From NCBI GenBank assembly GCA_025201365.1, contig JAIXMF010000020.1, positions 124,001 to 188,000 on the forward strand: a stretch of 64,000 nucleotides of DNA, read 5' to 3'. Positions 1-13,327 of this stretch are shown one piece after another (the stretch's first letter is position 1; each line of letters opens with the position of its first letter). Under the pieces are notes generated by a model that searched no databases, had not been told where the DNA came from, and saw only the letters and a list, made by a program, of their open reading frames with translations. Made by a program: the position numbers and the translations under genes. This stretch comes from Syncephalis plumigaleata (lineage: Eukaryota; Zoopagomycota; Zoopagomycetes; Zoopagales; Piptocephalidaceae).

Positions 1-970
1 ACAATCTATATCTAATACTACTATTCTACTAGATTGGTTTCTTTTTGGCATTGATCGGTACAGCTATCGCTCGTGCCGATGCTTACGCATGGCTTACCGT
101 TTTCTACACGCTTATACAAATCATAGCGGTAGCCTATTGTGTGGGTAGCAAAGTACTACCATTGTACCGATTGGCTCTCTTGACCTGTTTAGCCGTGAAT
201 ATCATGCTAGCCATTCAAGGTGCCAATTCGTACATCTATGGATACAGCTCATCTACCGCACTCATTGGTGCCGGCTTCGTTTTTATCACTCTAATTGAAG
301 TAAGTAGCGCATTCATATAAGCTAATACGACATCATCCTACATGTTATTAATATACCACCCATCTGTCTATCTATCGTATTATATCGTATCACAGTTACT
401 ATGGGCTATTGTTATCGGTTCCGAGGATAGTTCTATATCTACTATCTTGTCGATAGCACCGTAGCCCTTACCCCTACCTCGTTGCACGTGAACTCATCAG
501 GCGCACCACCCGCTGCCTACCCGATGCACGCCGTATCAAATACTAACGGTGTACCACAAGCGCATACCGTTGTTGCCATGCCTGCTCCTAATGTACCCGG
601 TGGTGTGGGTGCTGCCACCTCTCCAGCTGTTAGTCTACCCGGTACTCACACCCCTACCACGGCGGTTACCAGTAAGTGTCGGATGTTCAGTATATGTACA
701 AGGCACGCGCTAAATATGCATGTAAGTCGATTGATTAATTAGTTGAATGAGCACAAAACACATTCAATGACGTAATACTTACCTTATGACATGCACACGG
801 ATAGATACCGCCAATCCTGAGGATAACACGGAGCTAAGTTTGCTAAGGATGAAGTGATGGACATTGCCGATAACAAGGGCAAGTGGTGGCATGCTCGCAA
901 GGCAGATGGTTCCATTGGTGTCGTGCCCAGTAACTATCTCGAATTAGTGGGACCATCCAGCAATGCCTAA
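1..970 (+). CDS. SHO1: SHO1-like osmosensor (5' end outside window)
   Basis: Four-helix plasma-membrane protein with a C-terminal SH3 domain; in fungi Sho1 feeds the HOG osmostress and filamentation MAPK pathways. Exons are about 34-300, 396-721 and 805-970. The first visible exon follows an AG acceptor and gives hydrophobic helices around RLALLTCL and GAGFVFITLIELLWAIVIGSED, matching the Sho1 membrane block; the linker is Pro/Thr/Ala-rich; the SH3 part contains ANPEDNTELS, KGKWWHARKADG and GVVPSNYLELVG. The N-terminal exon(s) lie upstream of the window. The frame breaks three times (about 430-445, 680-695 and 839-841), each time as if one base were missing; at the last site TTT should be TTTT. 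Family assignment is firm from the SH3 and helix order; whether the breaks are real is doubtful. Confidence 0.88.
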
Positions 971-1837
971 AGAAGATATGCATCGCTCTCCTCCTTTTTC
1001 TTATAATCCCTTTATCTTATTATACTAATAGTAGCAGTAGTAGCGGTAGTAGCAGTAGTAGTAGCAGTAATAGTTATCTATAGTAACGTATCTTGTATAC
1101 TATGGATACTAACGTAAATTGTGGTAGTTGCATTGTGTTGTGCTGCGTACGTGTTTTACATTTAATCGTAATCATCATCTATCCTATGACGATTGTCATT
1201 TTGTTGTCTACTATAATGCATATCCGTCATCTAACACTCTACTTGTGCACCGCGTAGTAGAGTATGTACTAGAACATGACTGGCATGCTAACACTTGGTG
1301 TATAGTAGGTTTCATATCCCTTATTATTGACCAATAAATGAGATCTACTAAACCAAGTAACTCTGTGCAGTTTAATAACAACAACAGTAACAATAGCGAT
1401 CATAATTTATATTATATAAATAGTAATCAGATTCATAATTTATATTATATAAATAGCAATCCAGATTCATAATTAATTGTTAACCACCACATACCACATT
1501 TGTTTACAATCAATTTAGCACACGCCCTTATTGGCTCTTTAACTACTCGTCTTTCTCGATAGTTTAACTACTGATTCATCTTGCTCTCCTATTGAATCTA
1601 CCACTATTCTCCTGCTTGTCTTCCTCTATCATACATATAAGCAAGTATCATTGTAGTAGTGAGTGTACTGTCTACTACTACTACTACAGCTTAACTCGTT
1701 ATTCCTGCCTCTATCTTTCCTTATCAATCAACTGATTCCATCACTACCACTACTGCCTCTACTGCTACTTGTTGATTCATCTATTGCTTGTTCGTGTCCT
1801 TTTTATTGTCCATTTCTACTACTAATAACAATTAGTT
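971..1837. other. Intergenic region upstream of allantoicase
   Basis: AT-rich spacer of about 870 bases between SHO1 and allantoicase. It holds an imperfect AGT/AGC triplet run (about 1026-1080) and a short tandem duplication of an AT-rich 35-mer (about 1396-1475). Small open frames here have no recognisable features. It presumably contains the allantoicase promoter. Confidence 0.6.
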
Positions 1838-3608
1838 ATGGGGAATCGACAAAGTACACTCAAGTCTTCACCGGGCTATTCGCGTTTATATCCCGAGTCG
1901 TTTGTGGGCAAACCCTTCGCATCTTATATAGGCAAGTATACTCACCAATATTATTATTATATGAGTAAAGAAATGGAGAAACTACGCGTAGAATGAAGAA
2001 TGAAATAGATATCAACTTTACTATTAGTATCATATTGCTTAGAAATTAATCTATCATTGGCATAGTATTATTTTATAAATATGAGATATATAACTAATTG
2101 TTATGCTACAGATCTAGCAGGAAGAGCTCAAGGGGGTCGTATTGTCGATGTAAGCGACGAGTTCTTTGCATCGGCCGACAATCTACTACAAACTCATGAA
2201 CCAGTCAGTAAACCGAACACTTATACCGAGAATGGAGCATGGATGGATGGTTGGGAGTCACGTCGTCATAATCCCGATCACGATTGGTAAGTCATATAAT
2301 TGATGAGATTCTTATTCTTACTGTTGTTGTTATTAGGGTGATTATTAAATTGGGATTCCCTGGTAGTATTGTTGGATTCGACATCAATACTGGCCATTTT
2401 AACGGTAATCAAGCACCAGAAGCTAGCGTAGAAGCCTGCTTTATCAGTGAAGACACGTTGAAACAAGGTGGCGATATCGATTTTGATTGGGATTCCGTGT
2501 TGCCACGCGTCGATCTAGGTCCAGCGAGTAAACACTACTTCATGCTGGATAGCCCTACACCAGTTTATAATTTCGTCCGTTTACGCATCTATCCGGATGG
2601 TGGTGTGGGACGATTCCGCGTGTACGGCACGTGAAACCGAACTGGCCTACCACTGCCACTGCAGGTAAACAATTGATGGATCTCGCCTTTGTAGGCAATG
2701 GTGGACGTGTCGTGGCTCAGAGCGATCAACACTACACGCCATCGAGTAATCTCATTCTACCGGAGCGTGGACACAACATGGGCGATGGCTGGGAAACGAA
2801 GCGTAGTCGTATACCCAACCATTGCGACTGGGTACTCGTACGCCTGGGCATGCCAGGTAAACTGGAAAAGTGCGAGATTGACACGCACTACTTTAAGGGC
2901 AACTTTCCAGATGGTGTGGAACTTGACGCTTGTTACTCCGACGTGGAGGATCCCAGCCTAGAGACGGACGTGGCATGGTTCCAAATATTGCCGCGTCAAC
3001 GATTGTCGGCTCACCAGCAGCATCATTTCTCGTTGGACTTGCGTGATCGTGCGTTTACTCATGTGCGCATGACCATCTTCCCTGATGGTGGTGTGATGCG
3101 TCTACGTGTGTACGGTCGTCCATTATTAGCGGAATCGGCTAAGAATGAGGAGGGTGGTGTGGTGATCGAGACGAGCGCTAAATCATCGTCGGCCACTTCT
3201 ACGCCTATTCCACTATCACGTACAACAAAAGCGGAAACGACCGATGCGACACCATCACCGGGATCGTCCACCTCCACCTCGACTGTCACCTCGACTGCCA
3301 CCGATAGCACTAGGGAAACAACGGGTAGTGGCGTGTCAGCGACTGCATCAATGGCCGCATCCAATGCACGATCAGCTCATCGTAAACGATCACGTCGTGA
3401 GCGTGCCATAAAAGAGAATGGAGATGACGAGGAATACGTGGAGGAAACGATCACCACACCAACGATTGCGAATGGCAAGGGAGCTGGACGTAAACCGAAG
3501 CGTCGTGCCGTGAATACACCGGTTGCCACACCATCATCTAGGAGTAGGAAAACACCGATACTCGATGGTGCTGGTGCTGGTGATGCTGGTGGTAATGATG
3601 AAAGCTAA
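1838..3608 (+). CDS. DAL2: Allantoicase with basic C-terminal extension
   Basis: Hydrolyses allantoate to ureidoglycolate and urea in purine catabolism. Exons 1838-1931, 2112-2286 and 2337-3608. Two allantoicase repeats are visible, each with a WMDGWE/MGDGWET-type motif, HDW/HCDW, a glycine-rich LG-PG turn and a terminal YPDGGV/FPDGGV-RVYG strand. The first intron (1932-2111) uses a GC donor (GCAAGT); reading Y-I-D-L-A across it fits the family. One base seems missing at about 2630, where GGC ACG should continue into the link between repeats. After the second repeat (about 3119) comes an unusual 160-residue Ser/Thr-rich then Lys/Arg-rich tail with GRKPKRR, absent from ordinary allantoicases of about 340 residues. 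The next gene downstream, convergent, is the following pathway enzyme. Confidence 0.9.
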
Positions 3609-3862
3609 TTATCATGTCAATACTAATAAATATTACATTTACGTAATGAATCCATTATACCAATGATGCATTGTATTTTATAATGATTTTATTATGCTAT
3701 AATAAACATATAATGAATAATATCAATCCACCATACTTGTGTGATTGTTTATTAGAATGGATCGCATAAAACTATACGAATAGAAAAGTACGACTATGCC
3801 TCGGCATTGAATGGTGCACGTTGTTATGTGCTAGCACAATTAGCCAACAGGCTTGCATTGCT

Positions 3863-4729
3863 TTATTCTAGATTGATAACAACATCCACCGGCAGATTGA
3901 CCTCTTCGCAATCTTCCTCTGTCATATCATTCTCCCAGACAAGACAGGCAAAATCCATTGGCTATCATAGTCATAAATACGAGAATACATAGGAAAGAGA
4001 CAAATGATTAGTAAAACATGATTATACTACTACTATGTAAAGTAGGATGTACTTACGGTTTTTAGAGCAATCATTGGATGATGCCATACATTAGCATTGT
4101 AATTGATGCCTTGTAGGGCAGTGGCACGGAAAGCAGCCAGGGTAGATAAGTCAGGACGATTATCTAAATAAAGAAAAACAATAACAACAACATTACTATT
4201 GTTATTAATGAGTGACTATCCCTCCACTTACCTGGACCATTTAATGCCACAACAACGAGATAACCACCATTACCACTATGTAGCGATGGTGTCGAGGCAA
4301 CTGGCAAGAATGTTTGCGTACTCCATTGATGACGCTCAAGTATACGTAGCGGGAAATGGGTGACGGTGGTAGGATCACGTAGATCGGCAGGTGGTTCACA
4401 TCGGAATAGCGCTAGATTGGGCTGAGCGGCACACGATAACTTGCTGGATACTGGACGCAAGTTGCTCAACTGTGCGGCATGGTTGATACGCCGAGCCGTG
4501 CCATGATTGGCAGCAATACCAATAGCCTCGTTGTCCGATGAAGAAGGGAATGCAATGACTTGACCATAGTCAGCGAAGCTTTGTGCAGACAACGGTGTTA
4601 CGGTAAGTTGTATTAACGAAGGTGCTATGTTGACGTGAAAACAATAATGAATAATGAGTATGAATGTACGCGGGTTTAGTGGGTTAACAACTTACCAGGA
4701 CCTGTGTGCGTGGGTGGAGCAGTCTCCAT
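3863..4729 (-). CDS. DAL3: Ureidoglycolate lyase
   Basis: Cleaves ureidoglycolate to glyoxylate and urea, the step after allantoicase. Exons (minus strand) 4696-4729, 4232-4624, 4057-4163 and 3863-3961 join without any frame break into 210 codons. Seen motifs: FADYGQVIAFP, NHGTARRI, NLALFRCEPP, ILERHQWSTQTFLPV, YLVVVALNGPG, DLSTLAAFRATALQGINYNANVWHHPM and DFACLVWENDMTEEDCEEV, the full ordered signature of the AllA/DAL3 family. It converges with allantoicase with about 250 bases between stops, so the two enzymes form a small purine-degradation cluster. The ATG at 4729 opens the frame and is followed after 34 nt by the first intron. High certainty. Confidence 0.93.
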
Positions 4730-5491
4730 ACTGCCTAGTTAGCGAATAGGTAGGAAGAGAGAGAGAGGATAATAGAACGAGAACGGAAAGATACAAGAAC
4801 AACGAGAGTAGTTGTAGTGCGTGCGTGTAATATACTACTATCTTTTTTGACCGATACAAGACTATATAAATGACGAGCAGATAGGATAATAAAGAAAGAC
4901 GTTGGCTATGTCATACGGTCGAGTATGGGTGATTATCGCGTTATCAGTGCATGTAACAAGAAGGGAGAACACGAGATAGATAGAGAGAGAAGAGGCCAAG
5001 CGTTTTTGTCTAATCAGTACTGTAACGATGACATGAATCCACATTGTGATAATGGCCATCTAGTAGGAACCGGGAAATCGTCATCTCGTTTACAGAGTGC
5101 AAACACACGTGAATTTGCTAGTTACACGCTTCTACTTCTTTACTGATGATGAATAGGCACGACAACTCAATCAGTAACACTTGATATGATAGGGTTCATG
5201 CTACTCGCTTATTACGATAAAGATTGCATAACCATACAATATATACAATTACTATTTATGTGAATCGACAATGTGATGTAGTAACTGATTAAGTTATACA
5301 AAGCATAAAAGACTAATATTCATATCCACACGCACACATATCATGCAATTGATTCATGTAACAAGTAATCTCATCTATAATGTTTACTATATTCAAGTAA
5401 ATTCGATAGTGTATTGAATCAAAACGGTATATACTATACCAAATAAACTGCAAATTACATCCACTCTAAATGTGGTATTCACCCCTCCGTG
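4730..5491. other. Intergenic region between DAL3 and a sugar-nucleotide transporter
   Basis: About 760 bases between the divergent start of DAL3 and the 3' end of the minus-strand transporter. AT-rich, with purine-rich stretches (4750-4790, 4975-4995). Overlapping open frames on both strands (about 4862-5146) show no domain, no splice logic and no homology that I recognise. Confidence 0.55.
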
Positions 5492-6952
5492 TTAATAGTT
5501 GCGTGTATTTTGGATCAATTGTATTTCTAAATAGACTGACGTTGTCATCGCTGCTACTGCTACTGCTGCTACTACTACTGCTACTCTACTATTGAGGATT
5601 GCGGTGCTATCGTAGAATGATGCAGTCGATACCTCGACAATTGGACTGGCATGCTCATTGACGAGATATTTCGGACGTGGCGTGCCACCATTTGCCTTAG
5701 CGTAGAGTACGGTGGCCGCTATCACCACCGCAGTACCCAGTATGAATAGATGATTGGGCTCGAAACCAAACACGAAATAACTAATAATACCCGATAACAC
5801 AATGCTGATGCTGGTTGCGAATCCTTTAAGAATGTTATCCGCATACTTCACCACCAGTGCCACGAGTAGTCCACCCAGTGCCTGGTTAATTAACACGGAC
5901 CAAGTGAGTATGTTGTAACCGCGTAGCATGCCATACTCGATGATCGCACCGCCATCCTGCACGAGCATCACCAGTAGCGAGAAGAGTAGCCCGACATGGC
6001 CAGTTGAATGTTACGTATCCACATACTGGTATCGGTAGTTTTTAGAACACGTTCAAAGTAGCAACCGGCAAATCCGGACAATAAACATGCTGTCATTACC
6101 GCACTCAATCCAATCAATGGATTCTGTCCATATCCATCCCCATGCGTGTTTGCATGTGATGACAATGAGCCGGCAGTGGTAGCCGTATTAGCCGTATTAG
6201 CGGTGTAGTAGCCGTTGCTGCAGTTGTTGCTGTGGTGCTGGTTGTCTGCAATTGTACGACAGCAACGCCAAACATGAGTAATCCAAGGGAAAGCCATTGT
6301 AGACGAGCCACACGTTCCCCAGCAGTATCACGGAGAAGATGGCCGTGGATAAGATCTTCATTTGGTAAGTGACCTGGAAAGATGCCGCCTCCAATTGGAT
6401 AGGGCAATGTAGAGCAGATTATTTTGTACGGCGTAAAGTGCCGATGGTACCGCCATCAACGCTAGTTCTCGCGGTCTCTGAAGGAGATCTCGCTGTAAAC
6501 GCGATAGAAAGTGCTTCACCGAATTCGATTGCGTGTATAGGATAAGCAGACAACTAACAAGTTTGACTACCTCTGCAAGTACCACTGCAGTCGAGGCGAT
6601 ATAGACAGGTTGTCCGGGTAGTTGTGTGGTACGCGAATGCCGCATCATTAGTACAAGTGTACTACTCTGCAGTACAAGTACGAGAAGCGATAGATGCTTC
6701 ATCGAGAAGTTACGTAGCATCGGCCCATCCGTATTTCTAATGGTAAGCGGTAGATAAATAAGACACGTTTTGTTTGTTTGTTCGTTATTATCACTCGTGT
6801 TGACTATTTGTTTGCATGTTTATCTATCTATCTATCTATCTATCTACTCGTTCGTTCATTCATGCATCTCTATTAGCAAACTACATACCTGAACGTATCG
6901 ATATACGCGCGAGTGGCAATGGACTTCTTGTACGTGCATGTGTGAACTCCAT
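5492..6952 (-). CDS. Golgi UDP-sugar transporter (SLC35A type)
   Basis: Multi-pass nucleotide-sugar transporter, most similar to UDP-galactose/UDP-GlcNAc antiporters. Visible family blocks in order: [174 protein letters not shown] short first exon (6889-6952) probably precedes the main exon that ends near 6740. The main exon breaks four times (about 6386, 6318, 6150-6240 and 5985), always as if one base were missing; two sites are G runs (GGGG for five, GGG for four). A real host gene, broken in this sequence. Confidence 0.85.
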
Positions 6953-8157
6953 GGTAGTGGCAGATTCCTAATCTGCACCTATTTTCACTTTGCTATAAAC
7001 TAAGACAAGAGAAGCGTGTATTATAGAGTATTGTATATTATTAGGATGCGGTGTATAATAGTGATAATGACAACGATGTACTAGAACAGTAAGATGGAAG
7101 AGGTATGTGATTCGTCAATAGCAAAGTAGAGATGAAGTGAAGAAGTTGGAGGGCGGGTGAATGGAATGAGCAAGCGAGTGAACGAACGAACGAACGAACG
7201 AACGAACGAACGAGTGAGTGGCGAGGCAAAGGAGAAATCCACCCACCACCACCACTACAGCAATGCGAGTTTTCATTCATCTGAAAAATGCAAAAAAATG
7301 ATGCACAATCATTACCACTCCAATGGTTCAATCTTCCGATGTATGTGATCAACTACACACTACTAACAATAATCTATAAGGCCCATTGATCGTTGTACTA
7401 TCGATAGATACAAGCAATACAAGGCTACACTGACATGTTGACTATTGTAATGGAAACAATGAATAAATCGCAATGGTAATTATGGTTCACTGTTATGATA
7501 CATTATGAACATTACCAAGATGTTAATGCGTTCTAACATCTGCTTATATCCATTACAGCACATGCAATATTATCATTTGATTGTAGAATGAGGCTAGTGC
7601 GTATATGATACTGCCATATCGTCACTATGTTAGTTATTGCAGCTTATTTACATCTACTGAATGGCATACTATGTAGAGCAGCAAATCAAAAGTAACGGAA
7701 AAAATGAACACGGATATGTTAATGAAACATGTAATGGACGTGCCATAAGGAAATACGTGAATGACTCTTCCCCTTTTTGGAAGGGAGAAGAATAAGAAAT
7801 GGCAAGTGGACATGAATTCGGTAATATTCTAGTTAATAAATACGGAGAGGAGAGAGAATTCAGACTAGGCATGGTGCTAAAACATGAGATAGGCTTCATC
7901 TGACATTCTTGCGGTTGAATTACTGGCACATGGTACAATAAGACAACATAGTTCATCGTATAAACGAGATGGCTGTTTCAACTTTGTCGCCTCGCTTATT
8001 CCGCATAACATGCTGTTACCTCTTTCGATATTTCTGTTACAGCATGGTGCTAAATTTAAGGAAAGATTGATTCGCCCTTCTACTAGTGCTACATCGTTTA
8101 ATTCCCTTATTAGATTAGGAACGTGGTTTCTTATGGCGCACATTGATTCGCCGCGTA
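6953..8157. other. Gene-poor spacer with simple repeats
   Basis: About 1.2 kb without a supportable gene. It contains TATC repeats (about 6826-6845) and a GAAC/CGAA tetranucleotide run (about 7181-7212). Overlapping open frames at 7669-8204 have no recognisable features. Confidence 0.55.
7181..7212. repeat. GAAC microsatellite
   Basis: About eight consecutive GAAC/CGAA tetranucleotides, read directly from the sequence, in otherwise non-coding DNA. Confidence 0.9.
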
Positions 8158-8376
8158 CCGATACAATAAGGATTTCAGGTTATCATGGAAGTATTCCAGA
8201 ATAGATGGAAGCGAGTTAGGGCAAGCATCAATGCCACCTCGAATATAAAAGCAGCATGTTATTCGTGGTTTCATTCGATATTCTACATCCACATCTACTA
8301 CGCTTCATCCACATCTACGCTTATTCTAACTGATTGTCAACGGTCCCATACAACAACATGGTCTCCTTCCGCTCAT
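8158..8376. repeat. Left arm of inverted promoter duplication
   Basis: This stretch is nearly identical to the reverse complement of 14147-14398, including the GGAAGTATTCCAGAATAG block, a TATA box (AATATAAAAG at about 8242), CATGTTATTCGTGGTTTC, the CATCTACGCTTATTCTAAC leader and the first codons (ATGGTCTCC) of the gene that follows. Differences are small indels and substitutions, so the duplication is recent. It drives the Gln-rich secreted protein gene at 8358. Confidence 0.9.
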
Positions 8377-8827
8377 TGTCTTCGCCGCCATTGTGGTATT
8401 GACCATCGTCGGTAATGCTAATGCTGGTATAGCATCATCCCACACCCTTAGGGACCTAGGCACAACCAGCAGCTTACCAATCGCCACACAACAACAAACG
8501 ACACTAACACCCGATGAGCAACGGCAAGCAGAGGACCGTCGAATACGGGCACTGGAGTTTAAGGCAGCCTGGGAAAAGCAACAAGCACTAGAACTGAAAT
8601 TACAGAAGCAACGAGATGAGCGACGAGAACAAGAACGACTACAAGAGCAACAGCAGCGACAACAGCGACAACGACAAGAATCACAAATGCCAATAAGACA
8701 ACAACCAGTAAAACTAGAGCTAACGTCACAACAAAGACACGCATTAGCGCAACAGCAGCAACGACACTTGCAGCAGCAACAGCAGCAAGAGCAACAGGCT
8801 GCGCTTAGTTCTGGATTACCCCAATGA
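8358..8827 (+). CDS. Secreted Gln/Arg-rich coiled-coil protein
   Basis: Function unknown. ATG at 8358 opens MVSFRSLS; after an apparent one-base loss near 8381 (TCTTCGCC for TCTTTCGCC) the frame continues as FAAIVVLTIVGNANA, completing a typical signal peptide ending in ANA. The mature part (about 130 residues) begins with a short Ser/Thr region, then TPDEQRQAEDRRIRALEFKAAWEKQQALELKL and a long Gln/Arg-rich, probably coiled-coil tail with CAG/CAA runs. The promoter and signal peptide are duplicated at the minus-strand gene 13328-14163, but the mature proteins differ entirely. The start is chosen from that alignment. A lineage-specific secreted protein is likely. Confidence 0.6.
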
Positions 8828-9107
8828 TTGATACTACCACTTTTATGGGTGTCAGCGGAATGTAATGGCATTGCTGAACACAGTAATAGTAGAGCAGCTA
8901 CATATAACAATGCTTTAGATTAATAAACAATATATGAATCAAGATAACTAGTATATATATGTGTATTTGTAGAGCTTATTAGGTAATCATTGAATACTAC
9001 ATGTATTATAACAATGTGGTGGAATCCATATCATCTTATAAATGAATGAATAGAATGATGATGATGATGATGATTCCCCTTTTCAGTTGTCTTTATTCTT
9101 CCACACC

Positions 9108-9945
9108 ATGTCCTCGTCTACTACTGCTGCTGCTTCCACACACTACACGGTATCGCAACGTGCTTATGCAAAGATTGTTTTGCACGCAGCAGCTCATGCT
9201 TGCGTCAGTGTCAACGGTGTACTACTTGCTGACACGGCAAGTTTGAACACTGCCTCCATTACGGTAACGGATGCTGTACCGCTTTTCCATACTCGTTTGA
9301 CACTTTCGCCAATGCTCGAGATTGCCTTGGAACAAGTAAGTTTAACGCGCCTAATCTAGTGTTGTTATGGTCGGAGACACTCATACGCTCGGTTGTCTAG
9401 CTGGATATTTACTGCGAAAAGACCGAGCAAACTATTATCGGCTATTATCAGGCTAATGAAGCATTGGATGCCGTTGGATTGACGCCTGTAGGTGCTCAGA
9501 TTGCTAGTCGAATTCGCGATTATCAACCGGGTGCATTTGCCGTAGTGGTAAGTAGATGATGATGATAATATTAGTAGTAAACAATTGGCATGTAACTCAT
9601 AAATCAATTAGGTTGACAATAACAAATTATCACTTAGTCAGCCTTCTAATGCACTCATTGTAAGTAAATAGATGTACTATTGCTACTAATAAGTTAATGA
9701 ATTCAAATGAAATACTAGTTCCATACAATGCGGGACAATCAATGGATAGTCGCACGTAATCAGCCTGACACTACCGGTGCTACTGATAGTCAAAAGACAG
9801 ATGCAAAGAATCCATCATTCCAGCTAGAGTCGCGTGCCATTGATATGGCATGACAGCGGTGTCGAATCAGTTACATAGACAACTTGTAGATTTCGACACG
9901 CATCTAGCTTCCGTGGTACGGATAGTATCGATGGCTACACAATAA
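9108..9945 (+). CDS. EMC8: ER membrane complex subunit 8/9
   Basis: Subunit of the EMC insertase that helps place tail-anchored and multi-pass proteins in the ER membrane; MPN-like fold lacking protease metal ligands. Exons 9108-9335, 9401-9547, 9612-9659 and 9719-9945. Matching blocks: AYAKIVLHAAAHACVSVNGVLLAD, DAVPLFHTRLTLSPMLEIALEQ, IIGYYQANE, VGAQIASRI, AVVVDNNKLSL, and near the C-terminus LHRQLVDFDTHLASV. A frame break near 9850 (ATGGCATGAC) separates the last block; one missing base restores the family C-terminus. Convergent with the MRG15 gene on the other strand. Confidence 0.85.
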
Positions 9946-10028
9946 TAACATTGTAGCTAGTCTAGGCAATTAACAAAGATCTACGAATAAATTTTAATAA
10001 CGCAATTGGGCATCAAACAGAAAATAGA

Positions 10029-11490
10029 CTAGGTCGCTTTGAGCATATTCATGTGTGCGGGTGACGCATTCTCATAAGCATCAGTGAAAAGTTGTTTCGC
10101 GTTCTTTTGCATGAACCTAGCAAGTGTTATAAAGTGTTATTATCACGATGACTATGGTCTCTTTGACTACTTACTTTAATAGATCTAACAATTGTTCCCG
10201 TAAACGAGACATGCCATCCTTGCCCAGACTAGTAAATGCTAATAGTTTGGGTAGTTCCACTGTAACGCGCAAATAATAATGATGATGATCACATTAGATG
10301 CTACGTTTTCTTTGTTGCTATCTGCATTGCTAAATAGCTAGATAACCTACCAAATAGACGTAGTAAATGTTCCGCACCATAAATGTCTGACATGGGTGTA
10401 TCGGGTATTCCTCTAGTATTTTGCATACTGTTGTCGTTCCAATCGATACAATAAACGATTGCCCAGTGCACGATCGAAATACAGACGTAATCCTGCGGCA
10501 AATTCCGTCAAATAGCTTTCACTAAAGATAACAACAATGCTTTAATATAACCGATCAGCATTTTGTATTCCCGTCGACTTACGTTGCTTGTTTAATCTCA
10601 CGCGATTCGCAATACATTTCGATAATTTGCGTGACAGTAGGTTGACGAGGAAGTGGCACCAACTATCAATCAATGATTAGTGGTGTATTATTCGATATAC
10701 AGGCATATACATCTGCCCTATATGCGATTAGCTTACCTTATGCTGTCGCGTAACCCATTCGAAATCATCGACTAGTTGCACTTTTAATGGACCAGGAATG
10801 GGAATACGCACCTCAGGACGTGCAATATAATCATCCTCCTATAGTATTACCCATCATCATCATCATCATCACCGTAATTATTATTTCAATTGAGTATATG
10901 CATTGCATTCACATTAACCGCGTGCTACTACTTGCCCCTTCTATGGCCTCCTCTCGCGGCCGTTTCTTTCCTTTATCATCGATACTGGGCTGCTTCTCGT
11001 GTCGTGATCCACCGGCGATACCTGTAGCATTCGGCTGTTTACTGCCCGATTTCTTCGTACGATGCGATTGCTTTAACGCGCGCTGCTTCTCAAGATTCTC
11101 CTCGTTGATCTCCATAATACGCGTCTCCTGAACCCATTCATCCCATCTGCATTGATATAGGTTGACATTCGTGGAATGGCATGATATCACGGGTTAGTGC
11201 ATGATAGATTCACTTGCTACCGCAGAAGTTGAATCTACTCACCGTTGCTTCCAACCTTTGTAATGCACCAGATAGTACGGGCCATCCTCGGCATCCTCAC
11301 GACCCTCCCACCATTCTGCCTCTAGCACCTATAGGTTATGGTCAAAATGGCACATGTCATATATATATATATATGTGTGTGTGTCTGTCTGTTTCCATAG
11401 TCAACTTACTCTGGCTTCATATAATAGTGGGCCGTGAAAGCAGAGTACATTCTGATCTTTCGCAAATACCAATTTGTCCTTGACTGACAT
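10029..11490 (-). CDS. EAF3: MRG15/Eaf3 chromodomain protein
   Basis: Chromo-barrel plus MRG-domain subunit of NuA4 acetyltransferase and Rpd3S deacetylase complexes; binds H3K36-methylated nucleosomes. Eight exons on the minus strand: 11410-11490, 11243-11328, 10936-11146, 10737-10838, 10583-10662, 10351-10521, 10175-10259, 10029-10116. Chromodomain: NVLCFHGPLLYEARVLEAEWW and YYLVHYKGWKQRWDEWV; basic linker; MRG domain: QLVDDFEWVTRQHK, AAGLRLYFDRALGNRLLYRLERQQYAK, DTPMSDIYGAEHLLRLF, AYENASPAHMNMLKAT. Intron 3 uses a GC donor (GCAAGT). Exon 6 lacks two bases relative to frame (an A run near 10399 and a C run near 10388); with both, all downstream phases agree exactly. Confidence 0.92.
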
Positions 11491-11679
11491 ATTGTGCACT
11501 AGTGTGAATACACGGTAATGTACGAACAAATATGAAAACGAAAGAAATAATAAAATGGTGCATGAATAGTTGACTGGTGGCGTATCCACACATCACATAA
11601 GTAGTGAAATCATCCACGACAATTATGGTGTTATTTTTATTCTTTTTTTTGTTTTCTCCATCGAATACACGACGAATCT

Positions 11680-13059
<1,380 letters not shown>

Positions 13060-13327
13060 ATAAATCATAGATTTATATGTAATTAATGGAGCATTAATAT
13101 ACTAATAGGAAGCAATGCGAGATTATACTGCATTCCAATTACATGATACACTTGTAAGAATGTGTGATAGCATTTAGAATTGGTTATAATAAACGAAGAA
13201 TGTATTGAGTAATCTAGCTTAAACAGTTTATTGATTTGAACTACATGTTAGCAATTAAGAACAGTTGAAATCATGCGCACTTGCATGGACTTTTACAATT
13301 CGCATGAAACGATTAACAAGCTCAGAT

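Noticed and set aside
672-690. A 19-nt intron in SHO1
   Set aside because: Too short to splice; a one-base frame correction restores the QYMYKARA block leading into the SH3 domain.
4862-5146. Overlapping small ORFs upstream of DAL3
   Set aside because: No start context, splice logic or domain; composition as in neighbouring non-coding DNA.
8326-8910. Cysteine-rich antisense ORF with a signal-like start
   Set aside because: The cysteines come from reading CAG/CAA repeats of the Gln-rich gene backwards; the sense gene has a duplicated promoter and signal peptide.
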